This document shows positions 9,473 through 19,100 of a stretch of 64,000 bases of DNA, piece after piece. Source of the stretch: WTFY01 sp011523795 (GTDB taxonomy: Bacteria; Pseudomonadota; Gammaproteobacteria; UBA4575); NCBI GenBank assembly GCA_965207475.1, contig OZ242278.1:1674001-1738000 (forward strand). Reading direction: 5' to 3'. The position numbers and the translations under genes were made by a program. Under the pieces are notes generated by a model that worked only from the letters and a program-made list of their open reading frames with translations, ran no database searches and was not told the DNA's origin. Position 1 is the first letter of the stretch, and the number at the start of each line of letters is the position of its first letter.

Positions 9473-10600
9473 GTGACAGCTCTACAAGAGAACTTTCATG
9501 ATCCATTTGATCATTACATTCGGAAACTGCCATCACCAGACCCTGAGATAAAATGGAAAAGAGTAAACATAAATCAAGGCAGTGTTTCAAGCGTCACAAA
9601 CCTGACACATGACACCCTCAAGTTGGTAGTCAAGTGTGACGCTGACGTTCAGCCGCTGGGTGGTGTTGCAGGCCAGTATGCAACGCTTAAAGTGCCAGGT
9701 GTCAAAAAGCCTCGTTCCTATTCATTTGCCAAGGCACCGGAGAATGAGAATCCTGGCGAGCATACATTTTTCATACGCCTGGTTCCTGGTGGCGAGTTAT
9801 CCGGGTGGCTGGCTCATGGCGACCGCACAGGGGAACCTGTTGAGATTTCAGGACCATTGGGAACCTTTCAGCTTGACCCTTCGAACGATACGATGCTTTG
9901 TATAGCAGGAGGCAGTGGCATGAGTGCTGTGATTGCCATTATCGAGCATGCTGCAAATCTGGGTGTAGCTCGAGACTGCTATTTTTTCTACGGTGCCCGC
10001 ACACAGAAAGACCTCTATTGTCATGAGGAGATCAAGGCCGTACAGGACAATTGGAATCATGGGAACAAGTTCGAATTTATTCCTGTTTTGTCTGAAGAGC
10101 CCGAAGACAGTGACTGGGACGGCCCGAGGGGATTTGTTACAGAACACTTGAAAAATGAGTACCTGGACCAGGGAAAGTTGGGACTTGATGGGGTGAAAGC
10201 CTATTTTTGTGGCCCACCACCTATGATCGATCATGGTGTGAAGGTACTGTCCGAGGTCGGGCTTGATGAAAAAAACATCTATTTCGACAAGTTTGAGGAT
10301 GCCAGTTCGCCAGCGCCTGTCGTGGACAACACCAAATGCGTATTGTGTGACGAATGCCTGCTGGTGAAACCAGTTCCTAATTGCCTGGTTGAAGCGACAA
10401 ATTTCAGGACTGACGGGGATGACTCAAGATTTTATTTTGAACGGGTGCGTCCTGCCCACACATCCGGGCTCTATTACAACTCCTTGTATATCGATGAGAA
10501 TGAATGCGTAAGGTGTTTTGCATGTGTCGATGCCTGTCCCCACGATGCAATATCGGTTACTTATGACAAGACTCCCAAAACACTGAGAATGTACAAGTAG
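9473..10600 (+). CDS. FAD/NAD-binding reductase with C-terminal 2x[4Fe-4S] ferredoxin domain
   Basis: 375 residues starting at a GTG with AGGAAG upstream. Domain order: ferredoxin-reductase-type FAD domain (RSYSFA at about residue 82), NAD(P) domain (CIAGGSGMSAV and YFCGPPPMID), then two [4Fe-4S] motifs, CVLCDEC...C and CVRCFACVDACP. Flavin reductases of the monooxygenase type usually carry a [2Fe-2S] domain, so the bacterial-type 4Fe ferredoxin end is notable. With the molybdopterin subunit upstream it forms a likely two-gene NAD(P)H-linked Mo enzyme. Direction of electron flow is unknown. Confidence 0.85.
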   Translation: MTALQENFHDPFDHYIRKLPSPDPEIKWKRVNINQGSVSSVTNLTHDTLKLVVKCDADVQPLGGVAGQYATLKVPGVKKPRSYSFAKAPENENPGEHTFFIRLVPGGELSGWLAHGDRTGEPVEISGPLGTFQLDPSNDTMLCIAGGSGMSAVIAIIEHAANLGVARDCYFFYGARTQKDLYCHEEIKAVQDNWNHGNKFEFIPVLSEEPEDSDWDGPRGFVTEHLKNEYLDQGKLGLDGVKAYFCGPPPMIDHGVKVLSEVGLDEKNIYFDKFEDASSPAPVVDNTKCVLCDECLLVKPVPNCLVEATNFRTDGDDSRFYFERVRPAHTSGLYYNSLYIDENECVRCFACVDACPHDAISVTYDKTPKTLRMYK

Positions 10601-10707
10601 GCATGGAATGATCTTATTTTTTCAAGAGGATGCATCGGGAAACCAAACCCTGATCATCTTGGGTCTGCCATTGCCTCAGTAGTAACCGGAAGCTAAGGAA
10701 CGCGTCT

Positions 10708-11784
10708 TTGGATACAGCTTCACGAATGTATGCAGGCCTTATCAGGTTGACGCCACCTGTACTCTCGACGTTTGGTGCCTGCCTGCTGGGCCTGATGTTG
10801 ATTGGCGCAGGCAGTATAGGTGTTTCAATTGCTGCCTCTCCCTCGCAGGAAGTCCAAGTACCGAAGATCGAAGATATCCAGGAGCTGTCAGACGAAGAAC
10901 TTATTGCGCTTTTGAATGAATCCAAGCCCACGGAGGAATCCGGGAAGTTTTCCAAAGGGGTCCTGTGGAAGATAGAAAAAAATCAGGAATTGATTGGATA
11001 TCTCTTTGGCACAATTCACATGAATGACAAGCGTGTGAATAAAGTGCGTGAGAATATTCTGGGTATTTTTGATGAGATGAACAGCTTTGCGATGGAATCT
11101 TTTCCAAGTGATCATTACTGGAATCCTTATCATGGTGGGAAAATGATCAAGGCTGATATGACTTTACCCGAGGGGCAGACACTGGAGCAACTGATCGGCA
11201 AGGACCTGTATGCAAAAGTAGAAGAGACCTTGTTGCAACTGGGTCTGGACAGGAAAACAATTTTACATTTGAAGCCATGGGCTGCAATGCGAAGCTTTGC
11301 CGTCAAGGCAGAGAACAGCGAAGATATGATTCTAGACTATGAACTGCTGGATCGTGCCGCCTCGCAAAAGAAAGAGTTATATCAAGTCGAAAGCATAGAA
11401 GAATTTTTGGTGACTTTTTACGCAATGCCTCTTGATGTACAGATCAAGCTGCTTGAGTTTACAGCGAACAGCTATCACAAGATGCGAGATACTATCAATG
11501 ACATGCTTGCGGCATACCTGGAAGAAGACTTGCTGAAAATGTATGAGATCAGCACGAGCTTCATCCCTGATGAGCCGGGCAACAAACACTATCGCGACAC
11601 ATATCTCAAACATGTGATCAAAGATCGAAATATTGTGATGGAACACTACATGCGCAAACCCATGCGGGAAAAAAAGACGTTTATTGCAATCGGGGCGTTG
11701 CATTTATATGGTGACCAGGGAGTCTTGGCCTTGATTGAAAAAGACGGCTACCAAGTCACACGCGTATTGCTTGATACGATCTAG
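10708..11784 (+). CDS. TraB/GumN-family protein, membrane-anchored or secreted
   Basis: 358 residues. A hydrophobic N-terminal segment (residues about 18-44) acts as a signal or anchor. The family hallmarks are the first block LWKIEKNQELIGYLFGTIH and the last block FIAIGALHLYGDQGVLALIEKDGYQVTRV; the two GTIH/GALHL elements are proposed metal or catalytic positions in the TraB/TIKI superfamily. The start is a TTG at 10708 with AAGGAA about 8 bases upstream. An ATG at 10726 is the alternative. The function in bacteria is poorly known; some relatives are peptidase-like. Confidence 0.78.
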   Translation: MDTASRMYAGLIRLTPPVLSTFGACLLGLMLIGAGSIGVSIAASPSQEVQVPKIEDIQELSDEELIALLNESKPTEESGKFSKGVLWKIEKNQELIGYLFGTIHMNDKRVNKVRENILGIFDEMNSFAMESFPSDHYWNPYHGGKMIKADMTLPEGQTLEQLIGKDLYAKVEETLLQLGLDRKTILHLKPWAAMRSFAVKAENSEDMILDYELLDRAASQKKELYQVESIEEFLVTFYAMPLDVQIKLLEFTANSYHKMRDTINDMLAAYLEEDLLKMYEISTSFIPDEPGNKHYRDTYLKHVIKDRNIVMEHYMRKPMREKKTFIAIGALHLYGDQGVLALIEKDGYQVTRVLLDTI

Positions 11785-11971
11785 TTCACTTGGTTTCTTA
11801 TATCGTTCAGGGAGTCTTTCCGGGACGGTCTGCCTTTTGAACAGTGTCACGGGATGGGACCCGTAGTTTCCCTGTCAAATGTACTGATCTGTTGAATGCG
11901 GATTTTAAAGATACCGATTGCATTTGTTCACCGTACCCGGGCTGTGCCCTGTCAATAACCAGGGAATCAAC

Positions 11972-13141
11972 ATGAAAAAAATTGTAATTGCTCCAGATTC
12001 GTTTAAAGGAAGTCTTTCTTCACTGGAGGTGGCTACATGCATCGAAAAAGGGATCAAGCGGGTCTTGCCGCAAGCTGAGTGCGTCAAGGTCCCCATGGCT
12101 GATGGTGGTGAAGGTACCGTACGGTCCTTGGTCGATGCGGCAGGAGGTAAAATCATAAGAAAGCGTGTCAAGGGTCCGTCTGGGAAAGCTGTTACGGCAC
12201 GTTACGGCTGGCTCTCTGAGAAGCGTACTGCAGTCATTGAGATGGCTGAGGCTTCCGGACTGCCCTTGGTGGATGGGCGAGAGAAAAACCCTCTAAAGAC
12301 CACAACATTCGGTACAGGTCAATTGATGGTGGATGCCATCGCACGTGGAGCCAGGGAAATCATACTTGGCATCGGCGGTTCTGCAACAAATGATGGTGGT
12401 GCAGGCATGGCACAGGCACTCGGTGTGAAGTTTTTGAGTGCTGCCGGACGGGAAATAAAGGAAATGGGTTCAGGGGGCATGCTGGCAAAAATACAGGCCA
12501 TAGACATTACGGATCTTGATGCCAGAGTATTTGAAACCGAAATTCTCGTCGCCTGCGATGTCAAAAATCCCTTGTACGGGAAACAAGGGGCAGCCAGGGT
12601 ATTTGGGCCGCAAAAGGGTGCAACGCCAAGGATGGTTGAGATTCTCGATGGAAACCTGAAACATCTCAGCAAACTGATACGGCGGGATCTCAAGAAAGAT
12701 GTGGCCAAGATGCCAGGGGCCGGGGCAGCCGGTGGGCTGGGTGCTGGACTGGTGGCCTTTGCTGGCGCAACACTTCAAAGTGGAGTTGATATCGTTTTGG
12801 AAAAGACCGAACTGGAGAAATTCCTGAAGGGTGCAGACCTGGTCATTACGGGTGAAGGTAGAATAGATTTTCAAACGGCATTTGGCAAAACACCATCAGG
12901 CGTTGCGCGTGCGGCAAAAAAATATAAAGTTCCGGTTGTGGCAATCGGTGGAGCTTTGGCAGACGATGCGCACAATGTATTTGTCCACGGCATAGACGGA
13001 ATTGCCAGCGCCGTTGCCAGGGACATGTCTCTGGAAGAGGCAATGCGGTGTACACCCCAGAATCTTGAAAATGTTGCAGAACGGGTTATCCGGATGATTC
13101 AAATCGGACAGAACTTGGCTGCCAGGAGCCGAAAGACATAG
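11972..13141 (+). CDS. garK: Glycerate 2-kinase (GarK/GlxK family)
   Basis: 389 residues from the ATG at 11972, preceded by AGGGA. It phosphorylates D-glycerate to 2-phosphoglycerate in the cytoplasm. Typical motifs are KIVIAPDSFKGSLSS at the N-terminus, VPMADGGEGT, GIGGSATNDGGAG and VITGEGRIDFQTAFGKTP. Length fits the family. It lies alone between the GumN-type gene and a convergent MORN-type gene, so a role in glycolate or glyoxylate salvage is inferred only from the enzyme. Confidence 0.94.
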   Translation: MKKIVIAPDSFKGSLSSLEVATCIEKGIKRVLPQAECVKVPMADGGEGTVRSLVDAAGGKIIRKRVKGPSGKAVTARYGWLSEKRTAVIEMAEASGLPLVDGREKNPLKTTTFGTGQLMVDAIARGAREIILGIGGSATNDGGAGMAQALGVKFLSAAGREIKEMGSGGMLAKIQAIDITDLDARVFETEILVACDVKNPLYGKQGAARVFGPQKGATPRMVEILDGNLKHLSKLIRRDLKKDVAKMPGAGAAGGLGAGLVAFAGATLQSGVDIVLEKTELEKFLKGADLVITGEGRIDFQTAFGKTPSGVARAAKKYKVPVVAIGGALADDAHNVFVHGIDGIASAVARDMSLEEAMRCTPQNLENVAERVIRMIQIGQNLAARSRKT

Positions 13142-13162
13142 TACTGTTCCAAGTTGGCACGG

Positions 13163-13984
13163 TTACAGCGATACCCGGATTGGGGTATTTTCCTCGACCA
13201 GTGTCCAGATTTCGTCCATATCCTGATAACTGACAGCGACACTCCTGTCTTCCCACTTGACAAGGCCCAGTCTTTGCCGGAACCAGCCCAGGATTCCCGA
13301 TTGTCCGAGTACTACAAATCCATTTTCAGATTGTAGAGAAGATTCGAGTTCTTGGTCAGGGGAATACGCCACATGCAAGGTCTTCCGCCCTTCGGCATCT
13401 TCTATTTTGGACTTCAGCACGTAAGTTCCTTCTGGCATGTGTTTGTTCCCGGGAGTTGCCTTGGGACCGGTGCTGCCGGCAGGGATACTGATGCTGTAGG
13501 AACGGTATGTTTTGGCACCTTTGACAAGATGGAGCTTGCGTTCATTTTTTTTGAAGAGCAAGAGGTCTGCGGTAAGCAGATTGGTCAGCGCGGATATCTC
13601 TTTTCCTGCAGCATAAGTTCTGGTACCCCACTGTTCTCCATGGGCGTTGAAGTATTTCCAGATGCCGTCCTTGTGCCCGTGGCTATATTCACCTGCAATG
13701 TGCATGTAACCTCCATCCCATGCCTCCCAGATGCCATGCTTGATACCCTCTTTCTCACAGAATATGGCAATCCCGAGCTTGCTCCAGACTTCACGATTTT
13801 CCACGGCTCCCTCTGGGCACTGAAGCACGACATCCGCTACGGCATGTCGTGTTTTATTGTGTTCATGTTCCATGATCCATCCGATCCATAAAGGGCTGGT
13901 CAGAAGCAGCAGCAAGGCTACGGTAATCGATAATGCAACCGTTGCCTCAGTGAGCCTTTTTAATTTCATATGACCCTGTTCCAT
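13163..13984 (-). CDS. Membrane-anchored MORN/YwqK-repeat protein with inactive L,D-transpeptidase-like domain
   Basis: 273 residues. An N-terminal membrane helix (about 14-36) is followed by YwqK/MORN-like repeats (residues about 83-125: KHGIWEAW, GEYSHGHKDGIWKYF). The C-terminal domain resembles YkuD/YafK L,D-transpeptidases (KLHLVKGAKTYRSYSISIP, MPEGTYVL, VSYQDMDEIWTLVEENTPI). The usual active-site HG is LG here (L226), and the catalytic cysteine of the GC-I-A-V segment is Ser248 in DRSVAV. The domain should therefore lack transpeptidase activity and may only bind peptidoglycan. The start at 13984 has AGGG 8 bases upstream; M6 is an alternative. Confidence 0.7.
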   Translation of the reverse strand: MEQGHMKLKRLTEATVALSITVALLLLLTSPLWIGWIMEHEHNKTRHAVADVVLQCPEGAVENREVWSKLGIAIFCEKEGIKHGIWEAWDGGYMHIAGEYSHGHKDGIWKYFNAHGEQWGTRTYAAGKEISALTNLLTADLLLFKKNERKLHLVKGAKTYRSYSISIPAGSTGPKATPGNKHMPEGTYVLKSKIEDAEGRKTLHVAYSPDQELESSLQSENGFVVLGQSGILGWFRQRLGLVKWEDRSVAVSYQDMDEIWTLVEENTPIRVSL

Positions 13985-14057
13985 GTTGTAACCCTATTGA
14001 AAATGCAGGAGAATTGATGTCAGGCTCGTTGCCTGCCAGGCCAGTCCTTGTCCGTGT

Positions 14058-14258
14058 ATGAATAAAATACTCGTTTTCATAGGCATAGTCATTATAGCTG
14101 TCGGTTTGCTGTGGCCTGTTATCAGCAAGATGCCTTTCGGGAAATTGCCGGGCGATATTGCGATCAAGAAAGAAGGGTTTCAGCTGTATTTCCCCGTCAC
14201 TACAATGATCATTATCAGTATCGTTCTGTCTGTAATATTGTGGCTGTTCAAGAAATAA
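14058..14258 (+). CDS. DUF2905 family small membrane protein
   Basis: 66 residues: helix 1 at about 3-22, a short loop FGKLPGDIAIKKEGFQLYFPV, and helix 2 at about 46-63 ending LWLFKK. The PGDI...YFP-TT-I pattern is that of the DUF2905 family of two-helix inner-membrane proteins of unknown function. It is divergent from the MORN-type gene. Confidence 0.85.
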   Translation: MNKILVFIGIVIIAVGLLWPVISKMPFGKLPGDIAIKKEGFQLYFPVTTMIIISIVLSVILWLFKK

Positions 14259-14295
14259 AGAGATTGAATCTTCGTAAATTGCAAGGAAGTGCTTG

Positions 14296-14703
14296 ATGGG
14301 TTCTGATTTTATTCTTCTATCCACAATAATCAGCAAACTTGAAAACAATAACTATTATCGTGTATTTGCCAAATCCCTAGCAAGGACCGCTACCGCGGCT
14401 GAATCACTGCCTCCTGATGACCAGCTTGTCAGGGAAATGTTTTACCATTTCATAAGGGAAGATGAACTGCAGATTCATTACCGGGGATGCGTAGTGTCCC
14501 TGGAAAAAATAGAATCTGAAATCTGTTCCAGGGCACTGGAAAATTCCGGCGCTGATACGGATATCAAGCTGGAAGAGAAGAGGATCAGAGACCTGGTCTG
14601 GAAGAATGAAATTTACATTAAAGTGTCGGATTTGAAAAAACTGTATGCAAACAAGTGCATTGTATTTCCAAAATCACTACTGGCTAACCGGTGCAGTGAA
14701 TAG
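14296..14703 (+). CDS. Hypothetical soluble protein
   Basis: 135 residues from the ATG at 14296, with AAGGAAG upstream. No signal peptide, membrane helix or recognised motif. It is mixed helical, with a basic-acidic middle (LEEKRIRDLVWKNEIYIKVSDLKKLY). It ends 4 bases before the convergent gltD stop codon. It follows the DUF2905 gene by 37 bases and may be cotranscribed with it. Confidence 0.5.
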   Translation: MGSDFILLSTIISKLENNNYYRVFAKSLARTATAAESLPPDDQLVREMFYHFIREDELQIHYRGCVVSLEKIESEICSRALENSGADTDIKLEEKRIRDLVWKNEIYIKVSDLKKLYANKCIVFPKSLLANRCSE

Positions 14704-14707
14704 GAAA

Positions 14708-16153
14708 TCAGGCCACGGGCGCTGGAAGATCCGAACCCCCCATCAAGTACTGATCCACACCGCGGGCAGCACTGCGTCCTTCCGCAATTGCCCAGACGAT
14801 AAGGCTTTGCCCACGTTGCATATCGCCCGCGGTAAAGACACCTTCAATATTTGTCATCCAGTTTTTATCCCGCACCACATTCCCCCGATTGTCTAGCTCT
14901 ACTTTGAGGTGTTCAAGCAGACCGGGCTTTTCCGGACCTAAGAATCCCATTGCAAGCAATACCAGGTCACATGCCAATATCCGTTCAGTGCCAGCTATTT
15001 CTTCAAATCTGAGATTGCCATTTTCAGGTTTCATTTCTACTGTAACAAGCTCCAGGGCCTTTACATTACCCTGCCCATCACTGACAAACCGTTTGGTGGA
15101 CACTGAAAATACTCTTTCAACTCCTTCTTCGTGCGCAGATGCTGTGCGAAATATTCTGGGCCATTCAGGCCAGGGATTGTCTTCAGTCCGAACTTCAGGG
15201 GGCTTGGGCATGATTTCGAGCTGGTGAATGGATTCAGCTCCCTGTCTGTTGGCGGTACCGAGGCAGTCTGCCCCAGTATCTCCTCCCCCGATGATGACTA
15301 CCTGCTTGTCACATGCGGTGATGAAGTTTTGAGGTTTTGGGTCTCCTTCACAGATTCTGTTTTGCATCGGCAAATATTCCATGGCCTGATGTATGCCGCT
15401 TAGCCCTCGGCCTTCTATAGGCAAATCTCGAGGCGCGCAGGCGCCACCACAAAGCAGCAAGGCATCGAATGCATTCCGTACCTCGTCTACGGCAACGTTT
15501 ATCCCGACATGTGCACTGGTTCTGAACGTTACACCTTCAGCTTCCATCTGTGCCAGACGACGATCCAGCACGCGCTTTTCCATTTTGAATTCAGGAATTC
15601 CGTAACGAAGCAGACCGCCGATTCGGTCTTCCCGTTCAAACACTGTAACAGCATGTCCGGCACGGGCAAGCTGCTGGGCCGCTGCCAAGCCAGCGGGCCC
15701 GGATCCTACAATGGCAACTTTCTTACCAGTTGTATTTTCTGCAACCTGGGGTTGCACCCAACCATTGTCCCATGCCTTGTCAATGATAGTGAGTTCTACG
15801 CCCTTGATGGTAACCGGGTCATCATTGATACCTAAAACACAGGATCCTTCACAGGGAGCAGGGCATAGCGTCCCTGTAAATTCAGGAAAGTTATTCGTGG
15901 CATGCAAACGGAGAATTGCATCCTTCCATTGATCCCGGTAGACAAGGTCATTCCAGTCAGGTATCAGGTTGCCTAATGGACAGCCCTGGTGACAAAAAGG
16001 GATGCCGCAATCCATGCAGCGTGCAGCCTGTATTTTCAGCGGTCCTAAATCCCAGGGAGCCATGACCTGGTTCCAGTCATGGATGCGTTCACTGATAGGT
16101 CGGTAAGGTTGCTTGACGCGTTCATAGTCCAGAAAACCGGTTACCTTAGCCAT
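14708..16153 (-). CDS. gltD: Glutamate synthase small (beta) subunit
   Basis: 481 residues. It passes electrons from NADPH through FAD and iron-sulfur centres to GltB for glutamate synthesis from glutamine and 2-oxoglutarate. The N-terminal cluster cysteines lie in CMDCGIPFCHQGCPLGNLIPDW and CPAPCEGSC. FAD binding is seen in VAIVGSGPAGLAAAQQLARAG and NADPH binding in VVIIGGGDTGADC. Its start overlaps the end of gltB by 8 bases, so the two are translationally coupled. The fold is shared with DsrL at 31617-33542. Confidence 0.97.
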   Translation of the reverse strand: MAKVTGFLDYERVKQPYRPISERIHDWNQVMAPWDLGPLKIQAARCMDCGIPFCHQGCPLGNLIPDWNDLVYRDQWKDAILRLHATNNFPEFTGTLCPAPCEGSCVLGINDDPVTIKGVELTIIDKAWDNGWVQPQVAENTTGKKVAIVGSGPAGLAAAQQLARAGHAVTVFEREDRIGGLLRYGIPEFKMEKRVLDRRLAQMEAEGVTFRTSAHVGINVAVDEVRNAFDALLLCGGACAPRDLPIEGRGLSGIHQAMEYLPMQNRICEGDPKPQNFITACDKQVVIIGGGDTGADCLGTANRQGAESIHQLEIMPKPPEVRTEDNPWPEWPRIFRTASAHEEGVERVFSVSTKRFVSDGQGNVKALELVTVEMKPENGNLRFEEIAGTERILACDLVLLAMGFLGPEKPGLLEHLKVELDNRGNVVRDKNWMTNIEGVFTAGDMQRGQSLIVWAIAEGRSAARGVDQYLMGGSDLPAPVA

Positions 16154-19100
16154 GGGCAGCCTCCATCACGGCTTCATCCACCGAAGTTCCCTCGACTTCC
16201 GCCTTCTTTATTGCTGCCAGTACCCGCTTGTAATCTTTCGGCATGACCTTGATGAACTTGTGCTGCCAGGTGTTCCAGTTATCCAGGATTCGTTTGGCGA
16301 CCGTACTGCTTGTATATTCGATGTGTTTTGTAAGCAATGTTGCAACGATGTCCTTATCCTCATACTGAAGTTCCTCCAGGTCCACCATGTCCAGGTTACA
16401 CCGGATCCGGAACTGATCCTTGTCCGCAAGCACATAGGCAATTCCACCAGACATTCCTGCGGCAAAATTTCTGCCGGTGTTACCAATAACCACGACTCGC
16501 CCACCGGTCATGTATTCACAACCATGATCGCCAACCCCTTCCACGACAGCATGGACGCCGCTGTTGCGAACACAAAATCGTTCCCCGGCGATCCCGCGGA
16601 TGTAAGCTTCGCCTGAAGTGGCGCCGTACAGCACCACGTTGCCAACGACAATGTTTTTTTCTGCGGCAAATGTCGAATGCCGCGGCGGGTAGACGATCAG
16701 TTTGCCGCCTGACAGGCCTTTACCCAGATAATCATTGGTATCCCCTTCCAGAATCAGCGTGATGCCTTTGGGCACAAACGCACTGAAACTCATGCCGGCT
16801 GAGCCGTTGAAGTGAATACGAATCGTATCTTCCGGCAATCCTTCAGAACCATAACGTTTTGTAACGTGATATCCGAGAATCGTTCCTACGGTGCGGTTGG
16901 TATTGCGGATCGGCAAAATGACGTCCACAGGCTTTTGCTCTTCGAGGGCTTCCTTGGATAGCGGGACCAGAGTAGTCACGTCCAGTGATTTCTCCAGTCC
17001 GTGATTTTGGGCAGTGGAGCAATAGGTACCGTATCCCGGGCGTGATTTAGGTTTGTACAATATCTTGGAGAAATCCAGTCCATGCGCCTTCCAGTGGCCA
17101 ATCGCTTTTTTCATGTCCAGGCAATCCACCTGGCCAATCATATCGTTGACTGTTCTGAAGCCGAGTTGTGCCATGAGTTCCCGGACTTCCTGCGCGATGA
17201 ACTTGAAAAAGTTTTCTACAAACTCTGGCTGGCCGGTAAATTTTTTTGTCAGGTCTGGGTTTTGTGTGGCGACTCCGACCGGACATGTGTTCAGATGACA
17301 AACGCGCATCATTATGCAGCCCATGACTACCAGTGGCGCAGTGGAAAAGCCAAATTCTTCTGCGCCAAGCAATGCAGAGATGACCACATCGCGTCCAGTT
17401 TTCAGCTGTCCGTCTGTCTGCACAACTATGCGGTCTCGCAGGCCGTTTTGTACCAGGACCTGCTGTGTTTCAGCCAGACCAAGTTCCCACGGCAGGCCTG
17501 CATGTTTCAGCGAACTCATGGGAGATGCGCCTGTACCACCATCGTAACCGGAAATCAGCACTACATCTGAATGGGCTTTAGAGACCCCGGCTGCCACCGT
17601 GCCCACACCTACTTCCGCAACCAGCTTTACATGTATCCGCGCCTCGGGATTGGAATTTTTCAGATCGTGTATCAGTTGTGCCAGGTCTTCTATCGAATAG
17701 ATATCATGATGCGGCGGCGGTGAAATCAGGCCCACTCCCGGTGTGGAGTGACGGACTTTAGCAATCCATGGATATACTTTGGTGCCAGGCAACTGCCCTC
17801 CTTCTCCGGGCTTGGCACCCTGTGCCATCTTGATTTGCAGGTCATCAGCATTCACCAGGTACTCACTTGTTACTCCGAAACGACCGGATGCCACCTGTTT
17901 GATCGCGCTTCTCCTCAAATCACCGTTTTCGTCAGGTTTGTAACGATCAGGGTCCTCTCCACCTTCTCCGGTGTTGGATTTGCCTCCGATACGGTTCATT
18001 GCGATAGCTAGGGTTTCATGAGCCTGTTTACTGATCGAACCATATGACATGGCTCCGGTAGAGAACCGTTTCATAATGCTCTCTATGGGTTCTACCTCGG
18101 CGATAGGAATCGGGTCATTTCTGAATTTAAATTCAAACAGCCCACGCAAGGTGGCTAGATTTTCGTTTTGCCTGTCTACCTTGTCCGTATAGTCCTTGAA
18201 TAGCCTGTATTGCCCCGAACGTGTGGCATGCTGCAACTTGAACACTGTTTCTGGATTGAACAAGTGGTATTCGCCATCGCGTCGCCACTGGTATTCACCG
18301 CCCCAGTCCAGATCGGGATTTTTCACGGGCCGGTCAGGGAAGGCGTTATGATGGCGTTCACTTATTTCCTTGGAAATTTCTTCGAGACCGATACCGCCTA
18401 TGCGTGATGCTGTCCAGGTAAAGTACTGGTCGACAAATTCCTTGTTCAGGCCTATCGCCTCGAAGATCTGTGCTCCACGATAGGACTGTACCGTGGAGAT
18501 GCCCATCTTGGACATTGTTTTGATCAGGCCTTTGTTTACGGCTTTGATGTAATTCTTGATTGCTGTTTCATGCGGCATTTTCGGCAGGTGTCCCTTGCCG
18601 ATCATGCCAGCCAGTGACTCCAGGGCAAGGTAGGGGTTTACCGCCTCTATTCCGTACCCTATCAACACTGCAAAGTGATGGATTTCTCTTGGTTCGGCAG
18701 ATTCCAGCAGCAGCCCTACTCGTGTGCGTGTACCTGAACGGATCATGTGATGATGTACGCCAGCTGTGGCAAGCAGTGCGGGGATTGCCGCCAATTCCCT
18801 GTTCATACCACGGTCCGACAGGATGACATGGGCATAGTTTTGTTCCACTGCCATATCGACTCTTGCACATACTTCCTTTAATGCCTTGTCAAGTCCCTGA
18901 CCTCCTTCAGCGACGGGGTAAAGGATGGGAATGGTTATGGCTTTCAGGTCGGGCAATTTTAACTCCCGTATACGTGCCATATCTTCGTTGGTAAGTACTG
19001 GAGAGGGGATTCTGACCTGCCTGCAGCTTTGTGCATCAGGGTGTAGCAGGTTTTTTTCCGGACCGATTGTTACTGCTACCTGAGTGACCAGTTCTTCTCG

